Of a DNA stretch of 64,000 nucleotides, positions 1-11,600 are shown in pieces. This DNA is from Bacteroidales bacterium (GTDB taxonomy: Bacteria > Bacteroidota > Bacteroidia > Bacteroidales > VadinHA17). The notes beneath the pieces are model-generated. The model searched no databases. It saw nothing but the letters and a program-made list of their open reading frames with translations, and had not been told where the DNA came from. The stretch is taken from assembly GCA_029932855.1 (NCBI GenBank), contig JAOZPG010000003.1, positions 1-64,000 on the forward strand. Reading direction: 5' to 3'. Both the position numbers and the translations under genes were made by a program. Each line of letters starts with the position of its first letter. The stretch's first letter is position 1.

Positions 1-57
1 AGACTGTAACTCTGCTGGCGTACGCCTTCGTAGGTTCGAATCCTGCTCTCCCCACCA
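1..57 (+). tRNA. tRNA-Tyr (anticodon GTA), 3' part
   Basis: The window opens inside a tRNA. The anticodon loop CTGTAAC carries GTA, followed by a long variable arm as expected for a bacterial type II tRNA-Tyr, a T arm with GGTTCGAATCC, the 3' acceptor strand and an encoded CCA at 55-57. The 5' half lies before the window. It leads a tRNA cluster ahead of tuf. Confidence 0.9.
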
Positions 58-68
58 ATAGGAGATTT

Positions 69-141
69 GCGGGAGTAGCTCAGTTGGTAGAGCATCAGCC
101 TTCCAAGCTGAGGGTCGCGGATTCGAATTCCGTCTCCCGCT
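69..141 (+). tRNA. tRNA-Gly (anticodon TCC)
   Basis: A complete cloverleaf can be drawn: acceptor GCGGGAG pairs with CTCCCGC, the D arm reads AGCTCAGTTGG, the anticodon loop CTTCCAA gives TCC, and the T arm contains TTCGAAT. The discriminator is T, normal for Gly. CCA is not encoded, unlike the neighbouring tRNA-Tyr. Confidence 0.95.
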
Positions 142-148
142 CAATCAA

Positions 149-220
<72 letters not shown>

Positions 221-328
221 CAAGGATGTTTAAAGAACATTGCTTAAATAGATATAGGAAAAATAGGTTTACTTTAAATAAGAGAAACAAAATAAATAAA
301 GAATCTGTTAATTAATAATTATTGAATT

Positions 329-1516
329 ATGGCTAAAGAAAAATTTGATAGGTCAAAACCGCATGTTAACATTGGTACGATCGGTCACGTTGATCATGGT
401 AAGACAACCCTGACTGCTGCTATTACTATGGTACTTGCCAAGCAAGGACTGGCAACTGTTAAGGATTTTGATTCCATTGATAATGCTCCTGAAGAAAAAG
501 AAAGGGGTATTACTATTAATACTGCACACGTAGAATACGAAACAGCAAACAGGCATTACGCACACGTTGACTGTCCTGGTCACGCTGACTATGTTAAGAA
601 CATGGTTACAGGTGCTGCACAGATGGACGGCGCTATTGTGGTTGTTGCTGCAACTGATGGTCCTATGCCTCAGACTCGTGAGCATATCCTCCTGGCACGC
701 CAGGTGAATGTGCCTAAGATCGTTGTTTTTATGAACAAGGTTGATATGGTTGATGACGAAGAGCTTTTAGAACTTGTTGAAATGGAGATCAGGGAACTTC
801 TTGACTTCTACGAGTTTGACGGTGATAACACTCCTGTTATTCAGGGTTCTGCACTTGGTGCAATGAATGGTGAAGAAAAATGGGAGAAAAAGGTTATAGA
901 GCTTATGGAAGCTGTTGATTCATATATTCCTATTCCTCCAAGGGATATTGAAAAACCTTTCCTTCTTCCTGTTGAAGATGTGTTCTCAATTACAGGTCGT
1001 GGTACAGTAGCTACAGGTAGAATTGAAACTGGTATTGTTAATACAGGTGATGAGCTTGAACTCATTGGTCTGGGTGCCAACAAGAGAAAAACTGTTTGCA
1101 CAGGTGTTGAGATGTTCCGTAAGATACTCGATAGGGGTGAGGCCGGTGATAATGTTGGTCTTCTGCTTAGGGGTGTTGACAAAAATGAAATTAAAAGAGG
1201 TATGGTTCTTGCTCCACAGGGTTCCATCACTCCTCACACCAAGTTTAAGGCTGAGGTTTATGTACTTAAGAAAGAAGAAGGTGGTCGCCACACTCCTTTC
1301 CATAATAATTACCGCCCTCAGTTTTATGTTCGTACTCTTGATGTTACAGGTGAGGTTCAGCTTCCTGAAGGAACTGAAATGGTAATGCCCGGTGATAACG
1401 TAACAATCACTGTAGAGCTTATCTATCCTGTGGCTATTAATAAGGGATTACGTTTTGCTATTCGTGAAGGTGGCAGGACAGTAGGAGCCGGACAGGTAAT
1501 TGATCTGATAGATTAA
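329..1516 (+). CDS. tuf: Elongation factor Tu
   Basis: This is the GTPase that delivers aminoacyl-tRNA to the ribosomal A site in the cytoplasm. At 395 residues it has family length. Near the N-terminus are the P-loop GHVDHGKT, the effector segment with RGITI, DCPGH (G3) and NKVD (G4); two beta-barrel domains follow. The start [14 protein letters not shown] is typical for Bacteroidota. It lies in a tRNA-tuf-tRNA-secE-nusG-rplKAJL-rpoBC order, the conserved transcription and translation block. No irregularity is visible. Confidence 0.99.
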   Translation: MAKEKFDRSKPHVNIGTIGHVDHGKTTLTAAITMVLAKQGLATVKDFDSIDNAPEEKERGITINTAHVEYETANRHYAHVDCPGHADYVKNMVTGAAQMDGAIVVVAATDGPMPQTREHILLARQVNVPKIVVFMNKVDMVDDEELLELVEMEIRELLDFYEFDGDNTPVIQGSALGAMNGEEKWEKKVIELMEAVDSYIPIPPRDIEKPFLLPVEDVFSITGRGTVATGRIETGIVNTGDELELIGLGANKRKTVCTGVEMFRKILDRGEAGDNVGLLLRGVDKNEIKRGMVLAPQGSITPHTKFKAEVYVLKKEEGGRHTPFHNNYRPQFYVRTLDVTGEVQLPEGTEMVMPGDNVTITVELIYPVAINKGLRFAIREGGRTVGAGQVIDLID

Positions 1517-1544
1517 TTATTAGAGAGATGAAATGAAAGGATAT

Positions 1545-1569
1545 GGGTTGATTATTTTGTGATTAACCC
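1545..1569 (+). terminator. Possible hairpin between tuf and tRNA-Trp
   Basis: GGGTTGAT and ATTAACCC can pair (one G-U) around a 9-nt loop. The following bases TGCCTTGTTTCTTT are only moderately T-rich, so this may be a weak terminator or a processing signal for the downstream tRNA rather than a true intrinsic terminator. Confidence 0.3.
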
Positions 1570-1602
1570 TGCCTTGTTTCTTTATAGATTCTTTTGAGAG
1601 AC

Positions 1603-1675
1603 ACGGGTGTAGCTCAGTTGGTAGAGCACTGGTCTCCAAAACCAGGTGTCGGGCGTTCGAGTCGCTCCTCCCGTG
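1603..1675 (+). tRNA. tRNA-Trp (anticodon CCA)
   Basis: Acceptor ACGGGTG pairs with CTCCCGT with one T-T mismatch. The D arm is AGCTCAGTTGG, the anticodon loop CTCCAAA gives CCA, the T arm contains TTCGAGT and the discriminator is G as in other tRNA-Trp. It lies directly upstream of secE, a common arrangement. CCA is not encoded. Confidence 0.95.
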
Positions 1676-1689
1676 CAAAATTGCTGATA

Positions 1690-1881
1690 ATGAAGATAAA
1701 GACTTATTTTAAGGAATCCTATAACGAGCTTGTTCATAAAGTAACCTGGCCTACCTGGCCGGAGCTGCAGAACAGTGCAATAGTTGTGATGATCGCATCT
1801 TTAATATTTGCTATTATCATTTTTGCCATGGATTTCTCGTTTGAGAGGATCATGAAATTTATTTACGGATTGTTTTATTAA
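1690..1881 (+). CDS. secE: Preprotein translocase subunit SecE
   Basis: This is the small essential membrane subunit of the SecYEG protein-export channel. The 63-residue form has the amphipathic segment ending in VTWPTWPE (the SecE signature around W-P-T) and one transmembrane helix, about residues 30-50. The reading frame stays open upstream through tRNA-Trp, but that part encodes tRNA sequence. The ATG at 1690 is therefore the start, giving the length of minimal one-helix SecE proteins. nusG follows 10 bp later. Confidence 0.95.
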   Translation: MKIKTYFKESYNELVHKVTWPTWPELQNSAIVVMIASLIFAIIIFAMDFSFERIMKFIYGLFY

Positions 1882-1891
1882 AAAAGGGTAG

Positions 1892-2440
1892 ATGAGCGAA
1901 AATTCCTTTAAATGGTATGTCCTTAAATCTATAGGCGGAAAAGAGAAAAGGGTTAAGGAATATATCGAGAGTGAAATATCCAGGCTTAACCTGCAGGATT
2001 ATATTAAGCAGGTTTTGATCCCTACTGAAAAGGTTTACCAGATACGATCGGGTAAAAAGATCAGTAAGGAGAGGAATTTTTTCCCCGGCTATATTCTTAT
2101 CGAGGCTATTCTTGTTGGTGAGGTTCCCCTTATCTTAAGGGAGGTTCCGAATGTTATGGGATTTCTCGGTGCAACCAAGGGGGGTGAGCCTGAGCCTTTA
2201 AGACAATCTGAGGTAAACAGGATACTTGGGAAGGTTGATGAACTTGCAAGTAGTGAAGAAGAAATCAATATCCCGTTTTTTGTGGGAGAAACAGTTAAGG
2301 TTGTTGACGGACCTTTTAACTCTTTCTCCGGAACAATTGAAGAAGTTAATGATGAAAAGAAAAAGCTTAAGGTGATGGTTAAGATATTTGGTCGTAAAAC
2401 GCCACTTGAATTAAGCTTTATGCAGGTAGAAAAAGAATAA
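1892..2440 (+). CDS. nusG: Transcription termination/antitermination factor NusG
   Basis: NusG binds the RNA polymerase clamp, raises processivity and links transcription to Rho or ribosomes. The 182 residues contain an N-terminal NGN domain ([20 protein letters not shown] at the start, the FFPGYILIE core near residue 65) and a C-terminal KOW domain ([19 protein letters not shown], about residues 130-150). It follows secE and precedes rplK, as in most bacteria. Confidence 0.98.
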   Translation: MSENSFKWYVLKSIGGKEKRVKEYIESEISRLNLQDYIKQVLIPTEKVYQIRSGKKISKERNFFPGYILIEAILVGEVPLILREVPNVMGFLGATKGGEPEPLRQSEVNRILGKVDELASSEEEINIPFFVGETVKVVDGPFNSFSGTIEEVNDEKKKLKVMVKIFGRKTPLELSFMQVEKE

Positions 2441-2542
2441 AATAAATTGAATTAAAAAATTACCGGGAGTTGTAATATTCATAATGCTTCCTGAATAATA
2501 ACCGGTAGTACAATCAAATAAATAGTAGAAACCAAATCAGTT

Positions 2543-2980
2543 ATGGCTAAAGAAGTTGCTGGATTAATTAAGTTGCAGATTCGTGGTGGTGCAGCAAACC
2601 CTTCTCCTCCTGTTGGACCCGCTTTAGGAGCAAAAGGAGTGAATATTATGGAGTTCTGTAAGCAGTTTAATGCCAGGACCCAGGAACAGATGGGTAAAGT
2701 CATTCCGGTGATTATTACTGTTTATGCAGACAAGTCGTTTGATTTTGTAACAAAGACTCCCCCTGTGGCAGTTCAGTTATTAGAGGCCGCTAAGAAAAAG
2801 TCGGGCTCAGCCGAACCAAACAGGGTGAAAGTTGCTTCAGTAAGCTGGGAACAGGTTAAAACAATTGCTGAAGACAAAATGCCCGATCTGAATGCATTTA
2901 CGGTTGAATCGGCAATGAAAATGGTAGCTGGAACCGCCAGAAGTATGGGAATAACTGTAAAAGGTGAATTCCCTGGTTAA
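2543..2980 (+). CDS. rplK: 50S ribosomal protein L11
   Basis: L11 forms the GTPase-associated centre of the large subunit with L10 and L7/L12. The 145-residue protein has the family start [20 protein letters not shown], the PPVGPALG turn and a C-terminal RNA-binding domain ending in [12 protein letters not shown]. Position and length are standard. It is the first gene of the rplKAJL cluster. Confidence 0.99.
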   Translation: MAKEVAGLIKLQIRGGAANPSPPVGPALGAKGVNIMEFCKQFNARTQEQMGKVIPVIITVYADKSFDFVTKTPPVAVQLLEAAKKKSGSAEPNRVKVASVSWEQVKTIAEDKMPDLNAFTVESAMKMVAGTARSMGITVKGEFPG

Positions 2981-3003
2981 ATAACTAAATGCGTTTTATA
3001 ACG

Positions 3004-3699
3004 ATGACAAAGATTACTAAGAACAGGAAAGCAGCTTTAGAGAAGATAGAAGAAGCTAGGCATTATAAGCTATCTGAAGCATCCGCTTTGGTAAAGGAGG
3101 TGAGTAGCACCAAGTTTGATGCATCTGTAGATATAGATGTGCGGTTGGGTGTTGATCCCCGGAAATCAAACCAGATGGTTCGCGGAGTAGTTACTCTTCC
3201 TAATGGAACAGGAAAAGAAACCAAGGTATTGGTTATATGTACTCCTGATAAAGAGGAAGAAGCCAAAAATGCAGGTGCTGATTATGTCGGATTGGACGAC
3301 TATGTTGAAAAGATAAAGAAAGGTTGGACCGATTTTGACGTTATGATCACCATGCCTCCGGTTATGGGTAAAGTAGGTGCACTGGGTAGGATACTGGGTC
3401 CAAGGGGACTTATGCCTAATCCAAAAACAGGTACTGTTACCATGGAGATAGCGAAAGCCGTTGCAGAAGTTAAGCAGGGTAAGATTGATTTTAGAGTAGA
3501 TAAATTTGGTATCATACATTCTGCAATTGGAAAAGTCTCATTCGAGTCTGGGAAGATTGAAGAAAATGTGCGCGAATTTATTTCAGTAATCAATAAACTT
3601 AAGCCTACTGCTGCAAAGGGGACCTATATTAAGAGTGTCTTTCTCTCAAGCACTATGAGCCCTGGGATCAGGATTGATACCAAGGCTTTCGATGAATAA
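3004..3699 (+). CDS. rplA: 50S ribosomal protein L1
   Basis: L1 builds the mobile L1 stalk that handles E-site tRNA, and in many bacteria represses its own operon. The protein is 231 residues from the ATG at 3004. An upstream in-frame ATG at 2989 would add five residues (MRFIT), but [15 protein letters not shown] matches how L1 proteins begin. The signature [18 protein letters not shown] is intact. The gene lies 23 bp after rplK. Confidence 0.97.
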   Translation: MTKITKNRKAALEKIEEARHYKLSEASALVKEVSSTKFDASVDIDVRLGVDPRKSNQMVRGVVTLPNGTGKETKVLVICTPDKEEEAKNAGADYVGLDDYVEKIKKGWTDFDVMITMPPVMGKVGALGRILGPRGLMPNPKTGTVTMEIAKAVAEVKQGKIDFRVDKFGIIHSAIGKVSFESGKIEENVREFISVINKLKPTAAKGTYIKSVFLSSTMSPGIRIDTKAFDE

Positions 3700-3723
3700 T
3701 TAATCGATCTAATTGGTAGAAAA

Positions 3724-4245
3724 ATGATACGTGAAGAAAAAAATCAAAGTATTGACAGTCTTACCAGAAGTATTAATGAGTCAAATCATTTCTACCTGGC
3801 AGATATTTCTAATCTTAATGCCGGTGATACCAGCAAGCTGAGAAGAAAGTGTCATGAGAAGAATGTTAAACTGATGGTTGTTAAGAACACTTTCCTGAAA
3901 AAAGCCCTGGAAAAGGCAGAAGGAGATTATGAAGAACTTTACGAAGTTCTGAATTATTCCACTTCTGTGATTTTTTCAGAACTTGGAAATACTCCCGCTA
4001 AACTTATTAAGGAGTTTCGTAAGAAAAGTGACCGTCCGATACTGAAAGCTGCATTCGTTGAAGAATCGGTTTATATAGGTGATGAAATGCTGGATACTCT
4101 TTCAATGCTTAAGTCTAAGGAAGAGTTGATCGCTGATATAATTGCATTATTGCAATCACCGATGAAAACAGTAATGTCTCAGCTCCAGTCAGGAGGGCAG
4201 ACCCTTTCAGGTGTTCTTAAAACATTATCAGAAAAAGAAAATTAA
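3724..4245 (+). CDS. rplJ: 50S ribosomal protein L10
   Basis: L10 anchors L7/L12 dimers to 23S rRNA at the ribosomal stalk. The 173 residues match family length. The N-terminal RNA-binding part contains KLRRKCHEKNVKLMVVKNT, and the C-terminal helix (TLSGVLKTLSEKEN) is the L7/L12 docking helix. It lies 24 bp after rplA and 30 bp before rplL. Confidence 0.97.
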   Translation: MIREEKNQSIDSLTRSINESNHFYLADISNLNAGDTSKLRRKCHEKNVKLMVVKNTFLKKALEKAEGDYEELYEVLNYSTSVIFSELGNTPAKLIKEFRKKSDRPILKAAFVEESVYIGDEMLDTLSMLKSKEELIADIIALLQSPMKTVMSQLQSGGQTLSGVLKTLSEKEN

Positions 4246-4275
4246 TTTTTAAAAAACAATCAAAATCATAGGAAA

Positions 4276-4653
4276 ATGGCAGATTTAAAAAAACTTGCAG
4301 AAGAATTGGTTAATTTGACTGTAAAAGATGTAAACGAACTGGCTGATATTCTTAAGGATGAGTATGGTATCGAGCCAGCTGCAGCTGCAGTAGCAGTTGC
4401 CGCTCCTGCAGCCGATGGCGAAGCAGGTGCAGCTGAAGAGAAATCAGAATTTGATGTAATCCTTAAGGCTCCGGGTGGAGCAAAGTTGCAGATCGTTAAG
4501 CTGGTTAAGGAATTAACAGGCTTAGGACTGAAAGAAGCAAAAGGCGTGGTTGATTCCGCACCGGCTCCTATTAAAGAAGGAATTGGTAAAGAAGAAGCAG
4601 AATCTCTGAAGACTCAACTTGAAGAAGCTGGAGCTGAAGTTGAGCTTAAGTAA
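4276..4653 (+). CDS. rplL: 50S ribosomal protein L7/L12
   Basis: This is the multicopy stalk protein that recruits translational GTPases. The 125 residues show an N-terminal dimerisation region, an Ala-rich hinge ([14 protein letters not shown], about residues 33-46) and the C-terminal factor-binding domain with [13 protein letters not shown] strong hairpin with a T tract follows before rpoB. Confidence 0.99.
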   Translation: MADLKKLAEELVNLTVKDVNELADILKDEYGIEPAAAAVAVAAPAADGEAGAAEEKSEFDVILKAPGGAKLQIVKLVKELTGLGLKEAKGVVDSAPAPIKEGIGKEEAESLKTQLEEAGAEVELK

Positions 4654-4675
4654 CATATCATTTATGAACTCTTTG

Positions 4676-4714
4676 GGTTTAGAATCTTGTTAACTCAGGA
4701 TTCTAAACCTTTTT
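4676..4714 (+). terminator. rplL-rpoB intergenic attenuator/terminator
   Basis: An 11-bp perfect inverted repeat (GGTTTAGAATC at 4676-4686 and GATTCTAAACC at 4699-4709) with a 12-nt loop is followed by TTTTT. It has the form of an intrinsic terminator 22 bp after rplL and 41 bp before rpoB. Because rpoBC follows in the same direction with no obvious promoter, partial termination that sets the ratio of ribosomal proteins to polymerase is likely, as known for the rplL-rpoB interval of E. coli. That role is inferred here. Confidence 0.75.
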
Positions 4715-4755
4715 GGCAATATTATACTTTAGGTTTTAAATACTAAGCTTTTCTA

Positions 4756-7700
4756 ATGGCTTCAACAAAACAACTCGAGCGGATAAATTTCGCGACATCA
4801 CAAAGTCAACTGGAATATCCTGATTTCCTTGAGATACAACTGAAATCGTTTACGGATTTTTTTCAGATTGAGACAACACCTGAAGACAGAAAAGCAGAAG
4901 GTTTACACCAGGTCTTCAGCGAGAATTTTCCAATTTCTGATACCAGGAATAACTTTGTGCTTGAATTTATAGATTACTCTCTTGACCCACCTCGTTATAC
5001 TATTGATGAATGTATAGAGAGAGGCCTTACTTACAGCATTCCGCTGAAGGCAAAACTCAGGCTCTATTGTACAGATCCTGAACATGAAGATTTTGAGACC
5101 CAGGTGCAGGAGGTTTACCTTGGTACTGTGCCATATATGACAGAAAGAGGCACCTTTGTGGTAAATGGTGCCGAGCGTGTTGTGGTGTCACAGTTGCACA
5201 GGTCTCCCGGCGTATTCTTTGGGCAGAGCCTGCATGCAAATGGTACTAAGCTTTATTCTGCAAGGATAATCCCTTTCAAAGGTTCATGGATTGAATTTGC
5301 CACAGACATTAATAATGTGATGTATGCTTATATCGACAGGAAAAAGAAGCTGCCGGTAACCACATTATTGAGGGCAATAGGATTTGAAAGTGATAAAGAT
5401 ATTCTCGAGATATTTAACCTGGCAGAAGAGGTTAAAGTAACAAAAACAGGACTTAAGAAAGTTGTAGGCCGGAAGCTGGCAGCAAGGGTCCTTAAATCAT
5501 GGCTTGAGGATTTCGTGGATGAAGATACCGGTGAGGTGGTTTCTATAGAAAGGAATGAGGTTATCCTTGACAGGGAGACCTTACTCGAGAGCAGCCATAT
5601 TGAACAAATAGTTGAATCGGGCTCAAAGACCATACTTTTACACAAGGAAGATCAGAGCATGTCGGATTATGCAATTATATACAATACATTGCATAAAGAC
5701 CCGTGTAACTCTGAGAAAGAAGCTGTACTTCATATATACAGGCAGCTGAGAAATTCCGAACCGCCCGATGAAGCAACCGCAAGAGACGTAATAGATAAGC
5801 TGTTCTTCTCAGTTAAAAGATATAACCTTGGAGATGTTGGGCGTTATCGCCTGAATAAGAAACTTGGCCTTAATACCGATATGGACATTAAGGTGCTTAC
5901 CAGGGAAGATATAATTGAAATTATTAAGTACCTAATAGAACTCCTGAACTCAAAGGCTGATGTGGATGATATTGACCACCTCAGTAACAGGAGGGTAAGG
6001 ACAGTTGGAGAGCAGCTGTTTAACCAGTTTGGGGTAGGTCTTGCCCGTATGGCCAGGACTATCAGGGAAAGAATGAACGTGAGGGATAATGAGGTGTTTG
6101 CTCCTATAGACCTTATTAACTCTAAAACCCTTTCGTCGGTTATCAATTCATTTTTTGGGACCAACCAGCTGTCACAGTTCATGGACCAGACCAACCCGCT
6201 GGCTGAAATGACTCATAAAAGAAGAATGTCGGCACTGGGACCAGGAGGTCTTTCAAGGGAAAGAGCCGGTTTCGAGGTAAGAGACGTTCACTATACACAT
6301 TATGGAAGGCTTTGTCCTATTGAAACACCTGAAGGTCCGAATATTGGTCTTATCTCATCCTTATGTGTGTTTGCCAAGATCAATGAGCTTGGTTTTATTG
6401 AAACTCCATACAGGAAAGTTAAGGAAGGAAAGATAGATCTTGATAATAAAAATATAGTTTTCTTAAGTGCCGAGGAGGAAGAGGAGAAAATAATCGCACA
6501 GGCAAATGCTCCTTTCAATGAAAATGACGGAGCCTTTGTAAACGAGAAAGTAAAATCAAGGTACCTTGGAGACTTTCCTCACTCGGAAGCTAAGGATGTT
6601 GACCTTATGGACGTTGCTCCTAACCAGATCGCTTCCATTGCTGCTTCACTTATTCCTTTCCTTGAGCATGATGATGCTAACCGTGCCCTCATGGGTTCCA
6701 ATATGATGAGGCAGGCTGTGCCTCTTTTGAATCCTGAAGCACCTATTGTGGGGACAGGAATTGAAAGGACAATGGTAAAGGATTCCAGGATTTTGCTTGT
6801 TGCGGAAGGTGAAGGTGTGGTTGATTATGTTGATGCCAACGAGATTGTGGTTCGTTATTCAAGAACAGATGAAGAGAAATTTATTTCTTTTGATGATGAT
6901 ATCAAGCGATATAAACTTTCGAAATTCAGGAAAACCAACCAGAATACTTCTGTAATTATTAAGCCTGTTGTTGAGAAAGGCGAAAAGGTTGTTAAAGGAC
7001 AGCCTCTTACAGAGGGCTATGCAACCCAGAACGGAGAGCTTGCTTTGGGCAGGAACCTGAAAGTGGCATTTATGCCATGGAAGGGATATAACTTTGAGGA
7101 TGCAATTGTAATATCTGAGAAAGTTGTAAGGGAAGATATATTTACATCTATACATATCGATGAGTACCAACTGGAGGTCAGGGATACCAAGCGTGGTCTT
7201 GAAGAACTTACATCGGATATACCTAATGTTAGCGAAGAAGCCACAAAGAACCTGGATGAGAACGGACTTATACGTATTGGTGCTCATGTTAAACCCGGTG
7301 ATATACTGATTGGTAAGATCACACCTAAGGGAGAATCTGATCCCTCACCTGAAGAAAAGCTTCTCAGGGCTATCTTTGGTGATAAGGCCGGTGACGTAAA
7401 AGATGCTTCCCTGAAAGCAGGTCCGTCGCTGCATGGTGTGGTAATAAATAAGAAGCTTTTCTCACGTTCAATTAAAGACAGGAGGACTAAGTCATCGGAG
7501 AAACCGATAGTTGAAAGGATAGAGGCTGAATTCAGGAAAGTGGTTGAAGAGCTTTCTGCAAAGCTTGTTGATAAGCTCTTTGTTCTTGTTAACGGCAAGA
7601 CATCGCAGGGTGTTAAGAATTATCTGAGTGAAGACCTGATAAAGAAGGGTGTTAAGTTTACCCTTAAAGCTTTGCAGGAAATAGACTACATGAATGTGAA

Positions 7701-8574
7701 TCCTAACAGGTGGACCACAGACAAGAAAAAGAATGAAACAATAAAGGCCCTGCTTTATAACTATATGCTTAAGTACAAAGAACTTGACGGTATATATAAG
7801 CGCAGGAAATACAATATTATTATTGGAGATGAATTACCTGCAGGTATTATACAGCTTGCCAAGGTATATATTGCCAAGAAGAGAAAGGTGAAAGTAGGGG
7901 ATAAGATGGCTGGCCGTCATGGTAATAAAGGTATTGTTGCCAAGATAGTAAGGGCTGAAGATATGCCTTTCCTTGAAGATGGTACGCCTGTTGACATTGT
8001 TCTGAATCCGCTTGGTGTGCCTTCAAGGATGAACCTGGGACAGATATATGAGTCTGTGCTTGGCTGGGCAGGATTGAAGCTGGGACTTAAGTTCTCAACT
8101 CCTATTTTCGACGGAGCCAGTCTTGAGCAGATAACCGATTATACACGTAAAGCAGGACTTCCTGATTATGGAAGATCTTATCTTTATGACGGAGGTACGG
8201 GCGAGAGATTCGACCAGCCTGCAACCGTAGGTGTTATTTATATGCTTAAACTGGGCCATATGGTTGATGACAAGATGCATGCCCGTTCAATAGGACCATA
8301 TTCCCTTATTACACAGCAGCCGCTTGGCGGTAAGGCCCAGTTTGGTGGCCAGAGATTTGGTGAGATGGAAGTGTGGGCACTTGAAGCATTCGGTGCAGCC
8401 AATATATTACAGGAGATACTTACTGTGAAATCGGATGATGTTATCGGTCGTGCCAAAACATACGAATCTATAGTGAAAGGTGAGAATCTGCCAACACCGG
8501 GAATACCGGAATCACTTAATGTATTGCTTCATGAATTAAGAGGACTGGGACTTAATCTCCAGCTAACCTCTTAG
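4756..8574 (+). CDS. rpoB: DNA-directed RNA polymerase subunit beta
   Basis: This is the beta subunit of RNA polymerase, forming half of the active-site cleft. Its 1272 residues fit Bacteroidota. The rifampicin pocket [16 protein letters not shown]...[13 protein letters not shown] has the usual D, H and S residues that are altered in resistant mutants, so nothing points to rifampicin resistance. The GRHGNKG loop and a C-terminal clamp segment are present. rpoC follows after 51 bp. Confidence 0.99.
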   Translation: MASTKQLERINFATSQSQLEYPDFLEIQLKSFTDFFQIETTPEDRKAEGLHQVFSENFPISDTRNNFVLEFIDYSLDPPRYTIDECIERGLTYSIPLKAKLRLYCTDPEHEDFETQVQEVYLGTVPYMTERGTFVVNGAERVVVSQLHRSPGVFFGQSLHANGTKLYSARIIPFKGSWIEFATDINNVMYAYIDRKKKLPVTTLLRAIGFESDKDILEIFNLAEEVKVTKTGLKKVVGRKLAARVLKSWLEDFVDEDTGEVVSIERNEVILDRETLLESSHIEQIVESGSKTILLHKEDQSMSDYAIIYNTLHKDPCNSEKEAVLHIYRQLRNSEPPDEATARDVIDKLFFSVKRYNLGDVGRYRLNKKLGLNTDMDIKVLTREDIIEIIKYLIELLNSKADVDDIDHLSNRRVRTVGEQLFNQFGVGLARMARTIRERMNVRDNEVFAPIDLINSKTLSSVINSFFGTNQLSQFMDQTNPLAEMTHKRRMSALGPGGLSRERAGFEVRDVHYTHYGRLCPIETPEGPNIGLISSLCVFAKINELGFIETPYRKVKEGKIDLDNKNIVFLSAEEEEEKIIAQANAPFNENDGAFVNEKVKSRYLGDFPHSEAKDVDLMDVAPNQIASIAASLIPFLEHDDANRALMGSNMMRQAVPLLNPEAPIVGTGIERTMVKDSRILLVAEGEGVVDYVDANEIVVRYSRTDEEKFISFDDDIKRYKLSKFRKTNQNTSVIIKPVVEKGEKVVKGQPLTEGYATQNGELALGRNLKVAFMPWKGYNFEDAIVISEKVVREDIFTSIHIDEYQLEVRDTKRGLEELTSDIPNVSEEATKNLDENGLIRIGAHVKPGDILIGKITPKGESDPSPEEKLLRAIFGDKAGDVKDASLKAGPSLHGVVINKKLFSRSIKDRRTKSSEKPIVERIEAEFRKVVEELSAKLVDKLFVLVNGKTSQGVKNYLSEDLIKKGVKFTLKALQEIDYMNVNPNRWTTDKKKNETIKALLYNYMLKYKELDGIYKRRKYNIIIGDELPAGIIQLAKVYIAKKRKVKVGDKMAGRHGNKGIVAKIVRAEDMPFLEDGTPVDIVLNPLGVPSRMNLGQIYESVLGWAGLKLGLKFSTPIFDGASLEQITDYTRKAGLPDYGRSYLYDGGTGERFDQPATVGVIYMLKLGHMVDDKMHARSIGPYSLITQQPLGGKAQFGGQRFGEMEVWALEAFGAANILQEILTVKSDDVIGRAKTYESIVKGENLPTPGIPESLNVLLHELRGLGLNLQLTS

Positions 8575-8625
8575 TACGAAAGATGAAGTTTACTTTTTTA
8601 GGTATAAAAATATAATAGTTTAGAT

Positions 8626-11600
8626 ATGTCCTTTAGAAAAGACACCAAAGTAAAAAGCGATTTTACAAAGATCACAATAGGCCTGGCTTCACCCGAAGAT
8701 ATACTTGAAAGATCGAAAGGGGAGGTTTTAAAGCCTGAAACAATTAACTACAGGACTTATAAGCCTGAAAGGGATGGATTATTTTGTGAGAGGATATTCG
8801 GGCCTGTGAAAGATTACGAATGTCACTGCGGGAAATATAAGAGAATACGCTATAAAGGTATTGTTTGCGACCGTTGCGGGGTTGAGGTGACTGAGAAAAA
8901 AGTAAGGCGCGAAAGAATGGGTCATATTGCACTTGTTGTACCTGTGGCTCATATATGGTATTTTAAATCATTACCAAATAAGATAGGGTATTTGCTTGGT
9001 CTTCCAACCAAGAAGCTGGATACTATTATTTATTATGAACGCTATGTAGTAATTAACCCTGGCATTAAGCAGGCTGATGGGATAAATTATCTTGATTTTC
9101 TTACAGAGGAGGAATACCTTGATATTCTGGAGGGATTGCCAAAGGAGAATCAGCACCTCGATGATAATGACCCCGATAAGTTTATTGCCGATATGGGAGC
9201 CAATGCACTTCTCAAGTTATTGTCAAGGCTCGACCTGGATGGTATGGCTTACTCACTGAGAGACCAGGCAAATAATGAAACCTCACAGCAAAGGAAAAAT
9301 GAAGCATTAAAAAGGCTACAGGTTGTTGAAGCTTTTCGTGCATCGGCAAAGGTCAACAAGCCTGAATGGATGATAATTAAAGTAGTGCCGGTTATTCCAC
9401 CGGAACTGCGTCCACTGGTTCCGCTTGATGGTGGCCGTTTTGCTACTTCCGACCTGAATGATCTTTATCGCAGGGTGATTATAAGGAATAACAGGCTGAA
9501 AAGACTTATTGAGATCAAAGCACCGGAAGTTATCCTTAGGAATGAAAAGAGAATGCTGCAGGAAGCAGTTGATTCCTTATTTGATAACTCAAGGAAAGTC
9601 AATGCTGTAAAGACTGAAGCTAACAGGCCTCTTAAGTCGTTGAGTGATAGTCTTAAAGGTAAGCAAGGGAGATTTCGTCAGAACCTGCTGGGTAAAAGGG
9701 TTGACTATTCAGCAAGGTCGGTAATTGTTGTTGGTCCGGAACTGAACCTTCATGAATGCGGATTACCCAAGGATATGGCTGCCGAGCTATATAAACCTTT
9801 TATAATACGTAAACTTATTGAAAGGGGAATTGTAAAGACTGTTAAATCAGCTAAGAAACTGGTTGATCAGAAAGATCCTGTAGTATGGGATATACTTGAG
9901 AATATTCTTAAAGGGCATCCTGTTTTGCTTAACAGGGCTCCGACCCTTCACCGTTTAGGCATACAGGCATTCCAGCCAAAGCTTATTGAAGGTAAGGCCA
10001 TACAGTTACACCCCCTGGTTTGTACTGCTTTCAACGCCGACTTCGACGGTGACCAGATGGCTGTTCACCTTCCCCTGGGAAATGCTGCCGTACTGGAAGC
10101 ACAGTTGTTGATGCTTGCTTCACACAATATCCTTAATCCTGCCAACGGTGCACCTATTGCTGTTCCGTCACAGGACATGGTTCTTGGGCTTTATTATATT
10201 ACCAAGGCAAAGAAGAGTACAGCAAAAGAAAAAGTGCTGGGTGAAGGACTTAGTTTTTACTCAGCGGAGGAAGTTACCATAGCATATAACGAGAAGATGG
10301 TTGACCTGCACGCTATAATTAAAGTAAAGGTTGATGATATTGAGGATGGTAAGAAAGTAAACAAGCTTGTTGAAACTACTGTTGGAAGGGTATTGTTCAA
10401 TGAGCATGTACCTGAAGAACTTGGTTACCTGAATGAGCTGCTTACCAAGAAATCCCTGAGGGATATTATTGGAAGGGTACTGAAGCAGGCAGGAACAAAT
10501 GTAGCTGCCAAATTCCTTGATGACATTAAGAATTTGGGATATAAGATGGCATTCAGGGGTGGTCTTTCGTTTAACCTTGATGATGTTATTATCCCTGAAG
10601 CTAAAGAGACTCTTGTTAATGAGGGTTATAAGCAGGTTGATGAGGTGATGAATAATTACAATATGGGCTTCATTACAAATAATGAAAGATATAACCAGGT
10701 TATTGATGTATGGACTCATACCAATGCAAAGCTTACCCAAACACTTATGAATCAGCTGTCATCAGACAAGCAGGGATTTAACCCTGTATATATGATGCTT
10801 GATTCAGGTGCTCGGGGGTCAAAAGAGCAGATACGTCAGCTTTCAGGTATGAGGGGACTGATGGCCAAACCGCAAAAGTCGGGATCAACAGGTTCGGAGA
10901 TCATTGAAAACCCGATTCTTTCGAACTTTAAAGAGGGACTTTCAGTTCTTGAGTACTTTATCTCTACACACGGTGCCCGTAAGGGTCTTGCCGATACTGC
11001 CCTGAAGACTGCCGATGCCGGTTATCTTACACGTCGTCTGGTGGATGTTTCCCAGGATGTTATTATTAACGAAGACGATTGTGGTACATTAAGGGGACTT
11101 ATTGCAACTGCAATTAAGAAGAATGAGGAGGTTGTTGAGACTCTTGGTGAAAGGATACTTGGCCGTACGACTGTTCATGATGTTTACCATCCTGAGAGCG
11201 GTAAGTTACTGGTTGCATCGGGAGAAGAGATAACAGAGATTATAGCAAAAGAGATAGAGGAATCATCAATAGAGAGAGTAGAGATCAGGTCTGTGCTTAC
11301 ATGTGAGTCAAAGAGGGGAGTATGTTCCAAGTGTTACGGACGTAACCTGGCAACAGGACGCATGGTACAGAAAGGTGAGGCAGTTGGTGTTATTGCTGCA
11401 CAGTCTATAGGTGAACCGGGTACACAGCTTACACTGCGAACATTCCACGTTGGTGGTACCGCAAGTAATATTATGGCAGAGTCAAGCATAGTCACCAGGC
11501 ATAATGGTATTATAGAAATAGAAGAATTCCGTGCTATAGAGAAGACGAATGAGGCTGGCAAGAAGGTTCAGGTTGTAATAGGTCGTCTGGCGGAACTAAG

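Noticed and set aside
1594-1689. Upstream extension of secE reading through tRNA-Trp
   Set aside because: The extra 32 codons lie inside the tRNA gene and the ATG at 1690 gives normal SecE length.
10261-10740. 159-codon open frame on the minus strand inside rpoC
   Set aside because: It lies fully within a well-supported gene, has Ile/Asn-rich shadow composition and no recognisable motif.
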